From Varroa destructor (taxonomy: Eukaryota > Arthropoda > Arachnida > Mesostigmata > Varroidae): a DNA stretch of 64,000 bases. A program made the position numbers and the translations under genes. Under the pieces are notes generated by a model. It was not told the origin of the DNA, did no database searches, and saw only the letters and a list, made by a program, of their open reading frames with translations. The stretch is from the NCBI RefSeq assembly GCF_002443255.2, contig NW_019211457.1:36214105-36278104 (forward strand). The letters are read 5' to 3'. Below, piece after piece: positions 25,001 through 37,978 of the stretch (position 1 is its first letter; every line of letters starts with the position of its first letter).

Positions 25001-28000
25001 TTGTTCAACAAATGCTAGACTGACTGTCATTACATCGTCTCGCTTCGCATACTTATCAAGTTCACAAACTTTTGTCCATAGAAATGAATATATGAGACAT
25101 GGTGACAACCATTAGAGACCTCACAACAAATTCAAGTTTATGATGAAAATTGCCATGATAGCACAAGAACGATACAAGAACAACTATGCTACTATCTAAT
25201 GAATGTCGTACCAGAATGCTGGTGATTGTATTGTGACAGCTTTTGCCGCCGTTCCAAGAAGAACCTGTTTTACTTCATAGAATCGTCGTGGAACTTCTCT
25301 GAGCTCAACACATTCGCGGTGTCAGAGCTACTGCCTAATTGTTTGTCACCCCTCTCCTAATGTCGTCGTTCTATCAGGCGAGCAGGAACCTACCGGCAAG
25401 AATGCAGCGAGCGTGGTCTTTTCTGGCCTTTCGTATGATAGGCTGATTGTCCTAGTGGTTGGCCAGGTGGTAGTGCTAGTTCCTTGTAGGCTGCTGTCGG
25501 CTTACGTGCATATTTCACCAGGCAGACTTTCGTCGTATCTATGTCTATCTCCTCTCTACTGCTAGCACAGACCGGAAACACCAACGGACCTGCACGATTG
25601 TTAATTGGCTTACTCTGATTTCCTCTCCACTACTAGACCTCTCCAACTAAGCCCTTCGCTGTCCTCACTTGTTTTTTTTACAAGGCGACTTAATCGTTCA
25701 ATCTGCCCACAAGGCCAATAAACTGATCTGTCACTGCCACAGGTTTTAGCATACCTTACAGCTATTTTATGGAATTGAAGCGCATCCTGACAGCTTACCG
25801 AAACATTAGACGAGCAGCAAAATAAACGCTGTAGGTATATAAGATAGTCGCTTTATTAAGCTCTCAACGTAATGGGGGGCTATAATTAACGACCCGCGCA
25901 GCAAATATGGATATATGTTTGCAAAAACTGCGATGAGCAAGCTATAAACTTATGAGGCCTAAGACTTCAGTGTATAGGGCAACGGGTTGATTTGAGCTTT
26001 TTTTTGACTAGGGTGGAGGAGGGGAGGAGGGTATTCCCATCGTACCATAATGATATGATTCTACAGTTTTATGAGGACTTTTTAGTATGGATACCCTTTT
26101 ACCACACCGAACATTATTTTAAGCCTTATAGCTTAAACATCGCGTTTCGCTGTGTACATTTGTAAAAAAAATGTGCTTCAAGTTTTACCCCTTTCGGCGA
26201 TTTTCTTCGTGCACTACGATTGACGGCGAAAAAGCGGCATTATTCAAAGGGATCGAGCGATGAGATTAAATAGCTCGTTACAAGCTATGTTTTGCAGGTG
26301 GCTGTTGCTAAAACAATACAAAACGAGAATTCAACAGACCCTGCTTTGGCTCCCGACGATCACATTTGTGGATATTTCGTTGAGATGTGCGCCCCTCTTT
26401 TACGGTTTTAGCTATTGCTTTGAAGGACAACGTTGACAAGCTTCGCAAAAGAGGTCCGGAACGGGTAGGCCTAACCGCAGTCTTGACATTGCTGATCCAC
26501 TTCCATTCTCAGTTTATTTGACAATGCTCGGTCTAACCGCGCGAACTCTCCAGACATTGAACAATATTGCCCGGCCACCTTCGTCCCGTGGCAAGCCGCT
26601 AGAATTTAGCGGCTCCTTTTTCTGTCCTAATTTCAACAAAAAAGCACTTCATATGTAATAAAAAGATCTCTAAATATTATTTACATGTCAGGCATTAATG
26701 TATATATAATGTGCGCTCGCTGTGAGGTTATGTTGCTGAGAAACATGAAGCAAAGACCTCTAGTTTTTTTCAAGCAGAGGCCTGACCTTTTAAGCCACTA
26801 CACTGGCCAATGATTACACATTGTATTTAGTAAAGCTAGGTAACAAGGCGAGCAAAGCTCCTGTTGTTAACTAGCTTTTTACTTTGCCTTTATATGTTCG
26901 AATTAATATTTACTCTCTGACAGTAGAATTCGAAAATTTATTTAACAATAAAAGTTTCTTTTTTGCACAACTGTTGTAGTATTTGTACCGCTGGCAGGCC
27001 TCAAACCAACGATTTCTCTAATGGGATTTATACAATACCTGTACAAGAACGGACAATTTATCAGATACGATAAAATTCATCTTACGCTATGATTAGCTCT
27101 GCATCCCATATCATGCTTACAAGTATGACTTGGTGCATAGGTGAACTGAGGATAGTTTTTAATACAATGACTCTGTGAGACACTTATAAGACTGTAAATA
27201 AATCATCCCAACCATATCTGCAATCAGCAAGCCAGGTTTTAGCATACTAAAACGATTTGAGTAAAATGTAATACATAATCGTTCACGAATTTACATACTA
27301 TAGAAGCAGTTATGATTGCTACATCCTGTAAATAGAGAACTCATACTATATGCAATTGTAACCTTCAGGCATGAAAAATACACAGCGGCAAAGTGACGAC
27401 GAGCTTTCAGACACGAAGAGCACAGAGGTCGCACAGGTATAGGCCGCCGTCTGATCGAACATGGGAATTCAAATCTTACGCGGGCTTGGGAGAATAAAGA
27501 ATATGATTGTTATCGGCTTTTTCGGTAGTGTTGAATGTGTGCTGTTCTTGCCACTTGGAGGTACGTAAGGCGATAACGATGACGACAACGACGACTACTG
27601 CTGCTCTTCAATCGCTGCCATTACTATCGCTACTACTCACCGTCGGTCAACTATGCATAGTCTGTCGCACGCTGGCATGTTACCAGAGCGATGCGCTACG
27701 TTGCGGCAGTAAGCATTTGGCGAGATGACCTCAGAGCCCTTAAAAATCGACGGAACTTGTATCCGTCCGTGGCTTGCTAAGGCCGATATTGGTTGAGTGA
27801 GTGACTGCTGCTCCGTGGCTGCTGTTGCCCCCGCTGTTACTACTACTCTTACATCCGTTTGTGCCGATACGGTTACTCTTGAATAATTAATGTGTATTTC
27901 CAAGCTAGCCAGTCAGTGAGCCTTTCGACCTTCCATTTCTGCTACTGTTTTGCATCCTACCCGGTGCCTTTGTCTTTAGCTGCCGCTGTCCCTCTTGCCC

Positions 28001-30823
28001 TTGTCGGCCATTCCCTACTTCAATGAGCACGTTTCGCTAAGCCACAGTACAAACGCCAAACAGCACGCGCTGGCCCGTGCAAGAGTGGGTGTCTGTCCGT
28101 GTGTAATTCAAAGAGCGCGTGTTCTAGTGTTGCTGTTACTACCATTATCACTTGTGTCGAAACCAAGAAGATGGTAAATAAAGGGATACTACGCAGGGCA
28201 CGTAGCTAGCCAAACGGGATACATTACCTTATACTCTTAATAAGTGGGTCATGTTCACCGCTACTTGTATGTAATGTAGTCTGCTGTCTACAAGGCTTGT
28301 TTGCTGGCTTATTGTTCAAGTGTCCATAGCGAGGACAGGTAACCCAGTGATCACTGTCCAGCGTTGCCACGAAGCAATAATTTCACAGAGTGGGAACCAA
28401 CTGGAACATATGTGTATATATATGTATATATATACAAGTTTACGAGTGTATATATATACGATTTCCCCAAAACTGTTTAGAGATTTTCCCCCTTTTGTAT
28501 GCATACGGGATATGACACCCATATGCATACGGATACTATTCGTATATTTTCTATAGGCTTCATACACTCTACTACTGACACTAAACGAAAGAATTCTATA
28601 GAAACGAGCTGGTCATGACGAACAACAGTTTATCATTTTCTGTATTTGAACAAAGCTCAAGCAGGGACTGGACGATGAAACTATAAACTTACTGAATCAT
28701 TGAAAATTGACAATGTACCCCATGGCTAATGTGTACGGCTCAGCACAGCATAATGGATAATCTATGACAGGTAGAGAACAGCTCATCGTTGTCTACAAAA
28801 TTGTATTTTTAACGATCTTTTGTTTCCATGAAAATAGGAACTTTGTGCACGAGATTACCATGTCACAAATCGTTTACAAGGACTTTTAATAAAACCAATA
28901 CATCTAACTGGCATCGTTGGCTATTCGATTTTCTCAAGAGTAAAACGGGAGACCGTCTTTGATTTCTTTCTGGCAAAATTGATTCCCGATGTAAAAATTA
29001 CTTGCAAAATTGGTCGCTGGCTTCCTCACGATATAAGAGAACGTCTGTTGCATGTAAGAGCACATTTTCGGACATATTTTATCACAGAAGAAGGCGTTAA
29101 GTCATGACTCTTTTAGAAAGGGCACCACCTCCAGGTTACCTGCGTGTCCTACCGCTTGTTACGCAACCGTCGATAACTGAAGTATTCGATAATAGAGACA
29201 TGTTTACGCATGCCTTTGTCAAGATGAAGACGTTCACGTGTCCGGAAGGGGAACAAGCCTATGAGTAGCTAAGGAACGGAATTGAAATTGTAACCGAAGT
29301 AAACGGTGTTTATATTGAGTAAATATGATCGTTAGGAACGACACCTCTAACATGCGTCAACGCTTTCGTTAAAATATTTTTAGTCAGATATAGGCTCAAA
29401 AACTAAGCATAAGAATATCTCATTTTAAATGCCGCACCCTGTATACATTTGTCTAATTTTAAAATAATCTTTCGTGATTTCCGCCCTTTAAGTAAATTGC
29501 TTTCACCAACGTATGTCTTATAAATTGCCATTTCGTAGGGAGCATTTTGGCGCCCTGTAGTGGTTAACAGGTGCACATTTTCACAACACTTGTCTCAACG
29601 TTGACTGCTTTTTTATAAGACATTCGTAATACACTACTTTATTATTGTCTATCCGACAAACGTTTTCTATAGAATGAGAGGTCTCAATAATCTTATATAG
29701 AAGACGACATAATAGGGGGAGGTGTCGGACGGTGTATCGTTGATCTGCCTAGAAGGAACCTTTCGACGCGGGTTCGTTTGCGGCTTCATCTCAGCTCTAT
29801 ATTCCTTTCGCTTCTGGGCTAGGCGATGTTTGAGCAAGTTGTTTAGTTCGTTTTGCTCTTGGCGTCAACGGGTGGCCCTTGACCTCATCGGGCCTCGGTG
29901 CTCCGCTCGACTGGTTGCGATGGCGAATACCCCTGTGTCGCCTGCATTTCCCTCAGTCTCACTCACCGTTCACCATTTCGCTTCTAGTCCTTTTCGTTCG
30001 ATGCCTGTTTTAAGCTTCAGCCGCACTGCGGGTCTGCCGTTGATCGAGTCGTGCGCGCTGGAGCGCATCGTGATTGCTTTTGTATATAGCACCAGTCACT
30101 AGTGCACTTTAGTCACTTCTTCGCTTTCTTCTACTTGTAATCAACACCGTTTCCTCATTTTTCGTCCTTCTATGCCGCTCAGCTAGCCCCAAAGCGAGGG
30201 ATTTCTTGTACTGCTGTTAACGCTGCAGTGTTTGTTGTATCTAGTTTCTCCCAGTCCAGGATAGAAACTGAAGACTAATATACTAAAGGCTGTAATGATG
30301 CCTATCGACTAGCCAGCATTAGGGGTGGATATAGCACATGGAACGGGTTTTATTTCCGTTGAAATCGAAGTTGGTCAAGGCCGGCGGATAAAAAAAAAGT
30401 AGGTGCGATTTCTTTTGCATGTGAATTGACCGAACGGTAGTAAAATCAGTAATACAGTAGCTGTACACGTTTCGCACAGCCTTGTAAAAACTCAGCTTCC
30501 CGGCAAAGTGCACCGTTGGTTAGGATGTCTATGTCTAATGTAAACAAATATGTACAACGAATATTGCAATTGCTTACTGAATTATATGTAAAGGTCATCG
30601 TTAGACTGCAACGTCGAATTCAGAAGAAAAAGGTAGAAAGCCAACTACTGTTTAACATTTAAGTAAACTAATAACCTTGCAAATATGCGCATGGTATATA
30701 GTATCTATAATGACCTTGTTCTAACGTTGAAGTATGGAACACCTGCATCCTTTGGAACGAAAGATGCACTACAGAATACTCGATTGTCCTTCAATGTTTG
30801 ACACTTTTCCGTCATCCTATTAG
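25001..30823. other. Long gene-poor stretch
   Basis: No gene supported. It holds a G-rich tract at 26011-26031, a cryptic trinucleotide-rich patch near 27570-27620, and TA/GT-rich microsatellite DNA at 28407-28459. A GC-richer block at 29720-30105 is open for 126 codons on the plus strand but lacks a domain; the minus strand there has GTGAGT donors without a matching frame. Confidence 0.45.
28407..28459. repeat. TA/TG-rich microsatellite region
   Basis: Alternating TATATG/TATATAC tracts, interrupted once, with partial inverted symmetry. Confidence 0.85.
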
Positions 30824-30989
30824 GAAGGACGAATATTCTTTTTCTGGCATTGTGGGCAGATTACCGGAAACCGACGTCAGACTTCGCCAGCTTAACCACA
30901 TCTCGGGCGCAGGAAGGCTACCGACGCCTACAAAAATGTTCGCAGAGATAGAAGAAACGAAAAAGCGAACGAACACGACCGCTGACTAG
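30824..30989 (+). CDS. Candidate terminal exon
   Basis: After an acceptor-like TTTTCCGTCATCCTATTAG, a frame entered in phase 2 runs 54 codons to a TAG at 30987-30989. It reads KDEYSFSGIVGRLPETDVRL, then an Asn/Gly-rich middle and a highly charged Glu/Lys/Thr end. The mixed, charged composition looks like a genuine C-terminus. No ATG heads the frame, no polyadenylation signal AATAAA is obvious close downstream, and no family is recognised. Confidence 0.22.
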
Positions 30990-31172
30990 TCCGCCGATGG
31001 TTCGATAGCGTAATCGTAAGCTCGAGGCATGAATACGTTGATCGAGTTAGATCGGTCGGTTCGGCAAAGCAAAGTGAAAGGTGATGGAACTGCGAGACAG
31101 ATAATAGGAACTGGGCTTCGTCTGCTTGGCCATTTTTGTAGAGGTGATGCGGGTGGGCGTGACCAGCTATCT

Positions 31173-31188
31173 GGGGAGGGGGGGGGGG
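31173..31188. repeat. G-run (GGGG-A-11 G)
   Basis: Four Gs, one A, then eleven Gs on the plus strand. It could form a G-quadruplex or simply be a slippage-prone homopolymer. Confidence 0.9.
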
Positions 31189-34100
31189 AACAATTCTTGC
31201 GGGTTCCTCCTTCTCGGCGCCAAGCTACTAGTACGACTTCTGCTAGTCAGGACCCGCTTTGCTGCCCTTCACATGGCATAGGGGATGCTGAGCTTCTTTC
31301 TCTACTGTTTCAATATTGCCAACGTTGCGGTGGAAAAACTTTGATCACGTCGACACCCTCACCTTTTCCTTCATCGACGTGTTCCCCCCTACCTCAGCGC
31401 ACACTATGTGCGTGAAACTAACACGCTTCACCGATTTACCCAGAAGCTCCGGAGTCACATAATTTCCAGATTGCTTCATACTACATACATAGTAAATACT
31501 AATATACACATCTACACTGGCTGACCGTCTTTTTTCCCTCAATCTCCTCCGGAGAAATATGATTTGACACATCAATTTCGATTCGAAGCAAAATTAATTT
31601 TACATCTGCGAAAAAGAACAATTATGTTAAAATCGAACAAAGAGTTATAGATGGTATCAAGATCCTAATGAGAATATTCAACACACAAGCATCCGGAACT
31701 TTATCCGATAAACTTGCAGTGCTTAATTCGCTTACAATAAGCAAATTCTTGCCTAAGTCACTTCCAGAGATGGTCTTAAGTGTTAGCATTCAAGGAATGC
31801 CCACGTCTCCTTGCCCACGAAAAGTTTATCTATATGCACAGAAGGCTACACGCTGGCCCGCTAGCTCCTTATGTCATATATTATGCTAGTTCTACTTGAA
31901 GTTAAATTACGTTTGAAATACTGTGATGCTGATTATACATTGCAAACTCCAGAATCCGATTGAAGGATCTTAGTAAAACAACAGCCACGAGGCACCAGTG
32001 ACTCATATTATACCGTTCGTCTCCAGTTGTCGTAGACGTGACAATAAATCGTAGCAGTCTGTCCCCATGAACCACTTCTAGGCGCATTTACTATCACAAT
32101 TTGGAGCAGTTGCATCCTCGCTCAACAATAAAAGAGTGTATTGCTTAAGCTTAACACTTCAATCGTGTATCTATTTAGCATATATGTAATTTACATTGCC
32201 TAAGCTTACATGTGCGAACAAAAGCTTCTCAGTAATTGAAATACTTTATGGCATTGCGCTTGCATCTTTTTGCCATAGACAAAAAGTCCTATTGACGCAC
32301 ACAAAGATTGTATCAATCCTAAACAAACAGACATAGGAATCGTACAGTATGTCAATATACCGTTAATTATGTCTTAATACCGAACTGTTAAATATTCAAG
32401 TTGTATTTCCTTTGTTATATCACCGCTGGGATGGCAGTGACTGTTTATATGTATGTCTATTTGTTTGCCTTGATGCAAAGCATAATTCACTTGTTAGTGC
32501 TGGATGTAGTTGGGTTTAAACTCGCACGCATGTAGCACGCAAACAGGAGATTACCATAGAAGCAATAGTAGAGATATGCGTACTTCGAAGGTATGACAAT
32601 TTACTAGTTTTCAATGGTATTACGGATACTGTTTTCGAAACAAGCAACGCTTGTTTAGTTTCTTTCGAAACTGAACGTAGCCCTGCGCAACACCAGTCGT
32701 CGCACATACAAAAGCAATAGTAAGGAGGAATCCAGTTAGACTAAGGGTATATAGCAATAATAGCAGCTCCCATACTAGGAACAACAGGCCGCCACCCCCA
32801 ACCTTTACAAGAACTTGCTTCGGTAGGCCAAATCCTCTTAGGACAAACAAACTTGAGGGGTCAATCCGCCTGCTAGTCGGCTGGCTGGCTTTATTCTCGT
32901 CGTAATTTTTCTTTAGGAACCCTAGCTACATACGAATGTCGAAATGTATTATCTATACACACCGTTGTACGATGGTATGTTTCTCTACGTTCATGATTAT
33001 AAATGATACGTACGTTTAAATCTATAGATGAAGATGTAAAAGAGCAAGCATACCTCCTATGGCAACAGCACCAACGTAATCATCATTTTAGCAGCAGTAT
33101 GAAGCTCCCAAATTGGCATGCGGGTTTCCCAGCCAAGACGGTACACGATGAAGAAATGACATGAAGCAAAGATGGCTTTCCGAACATACCTGTAGGCAAC
33201 TAGGCCCATGCCCGCTGACAAGCAGGCTAACCGTCCCTATCCAATCAGTCTGAGGCATGCACTAGCAAGCACTCACGTGTTAGAGTCTGCTGGTGGCCTC
33301 TGTCCAGGCCTTTTTTCCTGTTCGCTGGCGACACGGCGACGGGAAATTGCCGTGGCTATCATCGGTCAGTCATCTTCGCTTGTCAACAGCTGCAACCGAA
33401 CAAGCTGGCTGAGAAGCCAGCAGCAGAAAGTGCTAGTTGATTCGAGTCCTAGCTTTAGCGTAGGTCTTTTCCTTCTTGTCCTTCTCCGTGTGTACTCCAT
33501 GGACTTACGATGTGTCCTCTGGCGTCTTGGCCTTCTATTCCACCAGCTTGGGTGCGGTCAAACCAAGCAACATCCAAGACTGCGCCGTCTGTTTCTTTAG
33601 TCGAAGTGATCAATGCGTGAAGCGCGATAAGAGCCGAAACAAGCAGGGCTAAAAGAGGAGGACACAGCACAGGTAAGAGACCAAAAAGAAAGATGGCGCC
33701 ATGGCCATAACATTAAAGGCCACGCTGAGAGTCTAGTAAAAAACCGATGCAGAAACAGTGGACGACGGAAGGACGTCATGATTACTCCCTACTCTGCTCT
33801 TACTGCAAGCAATGGCCTTTATTACAATTGCCCTTACTACAGCCCCCCGCCTACCTTCGATCGGCTTTTTTCCCTTGCTGCTCTGTTCCGACCTTCATTG
33901 CGTTTGTAGTGGCCATGCAGCACAATAATTGCCTTCTACGCTTGCCAACTACGCTAAGAATCTTCGAGAATTACGAAATCTCCTAGTATTATTATTTTTA
34001 CCATTATATCAAACGGTTCCCTTTTTTTCCCGGTTTGATTTCATCTAGTATTAGCCACAGCCAACTAGTTGCTCACAGAACGGCTGACTAACTGTCGCCC

Positions 34101-35581
34101 CAACGTCAAACGCCTATTTGTAAAAAAAAGATAACGTTTAACTAAAATGACCGTTTCACTGTTTGCATTGCCCACATTCAATGTAGTCTCTCTCATTGCC
34201 CACAGCTTCTCTTCCTAATATCTTTTTGCCTGTTGTCTTTTATAGTTCCCACTTTTCGTTACATTTCTGCCTTTCTTTGTTCAGGACGTTTACAGATTTT
34301 CCTTTTTTTTGCCACCTAACATGGTTACAAGCTTCTGTAATTTCTACTATCACTGCGTTTCCTTCCGACTATGAAGTACGCAAGTATTTTTTTAGCAGTA
34401 ACAACTTATTCACTGTTTTCAACGACTTTTTGCAGAGGATTCTCGGAGATAATTACGAGCAACAAACGCCGTCAATTTTTACCAGGAGAACGACCAGCAA
34501 CAAAAAGAAAAATAGTTCAGAAGCATGAGACGAGAATAAGATAGGAAAAAGCTTCTCAGAAGCATACGAATGCTGAAGTCTTTGACCGGAGGCTATACGC
34601 CGTTTGCTAGGACCGTCTAACCGCGATGTATCATGTGTGCAAACCGTAGACATGCCAAACAACTGTCAGGATATTAGCGATAATAATACGTCAGAAAATT
34701 CAATTTTCGTGATTTCTGCTTGTCGACGGTCCAATATACGATTTTTTTTTGTGTTCCGTAATTACGATACCGCAGAAGCGTTACGAAGTTTTTCACAACT
34801 CTCTGCTTACATCAGTGATGCACGCACGTCAACTAATAAATGTACCCTGAAATTTCAAAAACCAACGGTATAAGAATGAAAATAGTACATTTTAAATTTC
34901 AACGAAAATTAACTAGGTATCTGGCTGGTCTTACATGCGTCACACTTACTATGAAACAGTGACTATACAAGTGCAGGATACATACAATATACCTTTGGTG
35001 TTTTATTTTAACGATGTAAGAAATCGTTGTTATATGTTTAAAACAATCGAGACTTAGCCCAAGTCGTACGACCGGCACAAAATAGCGATTAAGCTACACA
35101 AAGTAATTAAAGCAAACAGTTCAGTGATACCGACCAGGCTCTGCGTTTCTAGCACTTAAAAAAAGGATTCCATTCGTTCGTCGGCGCCTTTATGACGCCT
35201 ACACCATAAAAGTCAGGCAACTCTAATCGTAGGACAAATTGAATTCTTAAGAGTAATAAGGCTTCTAATGATACAGAGGTCTGATACAAAACAAATACCC
35301 AGCTTGAAACATTACCGAAATCTTGAAAGGCTTGAAAAAGTGCGCTTGATGCGCATTTTGAAAAGAACCGCGAGACGAAGATAAGGTTCCGACCATGGAA
35401 GGAGGGGACAACGCCTACGGCTGCGTTTCTACAAAACATTTAAATCGTATCAGTGCTTTATTATAGCAGGATAATGCTAGGGTCAATAGCGCACAGGCAA
35501 ATGGAAGCAGGAATCGCAAGAACGATCATGCTAACATTGCCTATTGTTTCCACATCCTACCTGAAGATACTACTAAAATAT

Positions 35582-35595
35582 ATACACATGTGTAT
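35582..35595. repeat. Perfect 14-bp palindrome
   Basis: ATACACATGTGTAT is self-complementary across all 14 bases. It is similar in kind to E-box-centred palindromes (CACATGTG), but no adjacent gene supports a regulatory role. Confidence 0.7.
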
Positions 35596-35643
35596 GTTTG
35601 TGGTATACACACGATAACTAAGATTAAATGACCTACGTAAATA

Positions 35644-35844
35644 ATGGATTACTACAAAATGTTTAACAGGAAAGAAAACCAACTAGAAGTCAAAACTAAA
35701 AAGTTCCATCTGTTCATAATAGCAGATGATATACGCAACGAAAGATTCTTGTACGGAGAACCAATAATCTGTAAGCTACAATATATACCCTCTTGCAGGA
35801 CAAGCGGATTTCCTGATAACGCATCTTTGTCCGTTTACCCGTGA
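35644..35844 (+). CDS. Small ATG-initiated open frame, unassigned
   Basis: A true ATG with A at -3 and G at +4 opens 66 codons beginning MDYYKMFNRKENQLEVKTKK, then a hydrophobic FHLFIIADD stretch and a Cys-containing end. Upstream and downstream DNA is AT-rich and stop-dense, so the open frame stands out. No signal peptide, domain or splice signal is seen. It could be a short standalone gene, a relic, or chance. Confidence 0.16.
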   Translation: MDYYKMFNRKENQLEVKTKKFHLFIIADDIRNERFLYGEPIICKLQYIPSCRTSGFPDNASLSVYP

Positions 35845-36126
35845 AAAATTACCCCTCTTATATATTCGCATCATTGAATTTCCCACAATTCAAAGATTTA
35901 ACAAGGAACAAGGTGTAAGATGCAACAATAGACATGTATTTAGAACAGAACGAAATAAATATTAAACAAAAATTAATAAACTGGGTAAAATTAAACGAAA
36001 GTAATTGAAATGGATTAAACAAAAAGCACCTAAAGTAATTACTGACTTTCTAGATGTTCAATGATAGGGCTCACAATTATCGGTCTCCAGTTGTAAAGCA
36101 TTGTAAAGACCAAACGGCACTTCAGA

Positions 36127-36594
36127 ATGAAAAAGAGTCAATGCAGAAACAAAATGGTGTTTGTTTCACGTGAAATTTATTATAGAATTATAATCCAAAT
36201 ACTGAAAATTGAATAAAAAATGGAACTCCGTGAATTGACTTCAAGGGTACGGTTAATCCATGTGCCATTAAGAGAATTTCAACCCACAAAAATCTTTCTG
36301 GAGCATACGGTTGCCATTGATGAAGCATTTTTTCTACCGTTAGCCGAAGAGGGACCAAGAAGAAGAGTAGCGTCACTCTGGAAGGAAATTAACTTTGGTG
36401 GCGGCGCCGAATAGGTCAGGGCGTAAGATGATTACAATGGACATCAAGGGCATCTGCTACAGTAACACATTCACCAAAAATAGGATAATGAATGCTGCCT
36501 GCTATGTCGAGTTCAATAGATTTAGAGACACCGGTGCGGGCATTGAAACAAGCGAAAGCAAGGCGTTGAAAACAAGCAGTCTCGTTGCTTGATG
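36127..36594 (+). pseudogene. Possible decayed coding sequence
   Basis: One frame runs from an ATG at 36127 through a single TAA at 36214-36216 and on to 36414. It includes an ATG in good context at 36220 (MELRELTSRVRLIHVPLREF) and an acidic-hydrophobic segment ending WKEINFGG. At that point a second frame takes over and stays open to about 36594 (MITMDIKGICYSNTF onward). One internal stop and one frame change over 468 bases look like an eroded gene copy rather than a working gene. The family is not recognised and I make no repaired version. Chance remains possible. Confidence 0.2.
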
Positions 36595-37903
36595 ACAACA
36601 CCAGACAAACCCATACAACAGTTACTTACTGAATTGAGCATACGAATATCTAGGGTCAACTTCAATCTGCTTTTTTTTTCAATCTGCTGAGTTTATGGAA
36701 CTTTCCATGCCTTAAAAAACCAATTGGTGAAAAAGCTTATCGCATTATCGATTTACTTTCGAAATAACAGAAATTACATATGGGTACGCATATAGCAGCA
36801 AATTCTGCTTAAAGCGTTACATATCTAAAACACGGAACAAGCTTAATATGAAATCCCTAGATTTCAATATCCCCTTCTTTCGGTTTCCATTGTGACATTT
36901 TTTTACTGCAGAATGAGGGAACATGTAGCGGTAACGTAGACGCTCTACTAAGATTACCATCAAAAAGCAACAACTCGCATAATCTATCGAGAAATTATTT
37001 CAAACTAACTTCAACAGCACAGCAAACAACGACTTTATCTCAAGTTGACACCGTCTGAGTTTGTTTATCATTGATGAAGTTGCTATCAGACGTTGAATAA
37101 TATATGTTCCAAAATTATTTTGTAAAAGACTTCAGGACGAACTCAATATACGTGGTTTTTGTATTGCTAAAGAACATTAGCTACGCGTTACCTCTGGTAC
37201 CCAATTTCGCATAATGATGACAAAATATCACCAACGACAGTTGTATCAAACACGTGTCTTTTTATATGTTATTTTATATGTCCTATAGAGAGGTACATAT
37301 ACACTAATCATTGTGAACGGCAATCGCAAATTGATAAGGTTTTCTTAAGCGTTGAGCGTCACTTAGATAACCAGAAATGATTGCATCAAATAACGGTCGT
37401 CAATTCGCAAGTAGCTAATTTAGAACGCTTTTAGAATATTGTGGAATTGCCCTATTTATAAAATAGCCAAAGTGATAAAAATAGTTTAAAAACGCCGAAA
37501 GGTAGCAATATTGTTTGTGTGAGGCCTTAATTGAATACCTCAATTTGTGTTTTTGTGAATGAAGTTTTATCGTCGGCAGAAGTACTAATAGGAGAATCAT
37601 TTCACAAGACAAATTTACTATAGTTTACGAAGCGTAAATGAATAACTGTAAGGTCAATTAAAGATCAAAACTTAAGTTTAATCAATAAAAAATTTCCTAC
37701 AGAATTTATAACGATAATGTAAAAGTATGGTATATTTGAATGGTCCGTTCGAGCACGGATTGCAGCATAGGTATCATGTAATGTCAAAATCCCGTAGGAA
37801 AACTCAGACAACATATCGAACTAATAGGACAAATGGGCAACACTATCAATCCTGAAAACGTCCTTTACGGTTATATCAAACATTGGGAACCAGATGGGAA
37901 AAT
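36595..37903. other. AT-rich spacer
   Basis: No gene or notable repeat. Short direct repeats of TTTTATATGT occur near 37260-37280. Confidence 0.5.
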
Positions 37904-37978
37904 CGACGCATAAACAAAGTGGCGACCAACTCAGCGACATCGATCGCTGAGTTTGTTGCCACCCTCGTTTCAATGACG
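37904..37978. ncRNA. Hairpin resembling a microRNA precursor
   Basis: Arms 37919-37937 and 37944-37962 pair at 17 of 19 positions (one of the two exceptions can be a G-U wobble), around a 6-base loop. The flanks continue to pair partially to about 37904 and 37978. The overall length of about 75 nt suits an animal microRNA precursor. Either strand could be transcribed. It lies about 700 bp upstream of the Ig exon, probably in its intron. I do not recognise a known microRNA in it; it may instead be a small palindromic relic. Confidence 0.35.

Larger units (their letters stand above)
30990..35643. other. Unassigned stretch
   Basis: Two moderately long plus-strand ATG frames occur (31029-31415, 128 codons; 33208-33600, 130 codons). 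The first spans an 11-G run and ends in a Ser/Thr/Pro-rich tail; the second is Leu/Ser/Arg-rich. Neither has a recognisable domain or splice support, and lengths like these are expected by chance. The rest is AT-rich with T-runs. Confidence 0.4.

Noticed and set aside
29722..30102. 126-codon plus-strand frame in a GC-richer block
   Set aside because: Cys/Ser/Phe/Arg-rich, starts at GTG, no domain. The minus strand has a GTGAGT donor but an in-frame stop just before it.
31029..31415. 128-codon ATG frame
   Set aside because: Interrupted by a slippage-prone G-run and ends in low-complexity Ser/Thr/Pro; no splice or homology support.
33208..33600. 130-codon ATG frame
   Set aside because: Leu/Ser/Arg-rich with no domain and no splice or promoter context; chance length.
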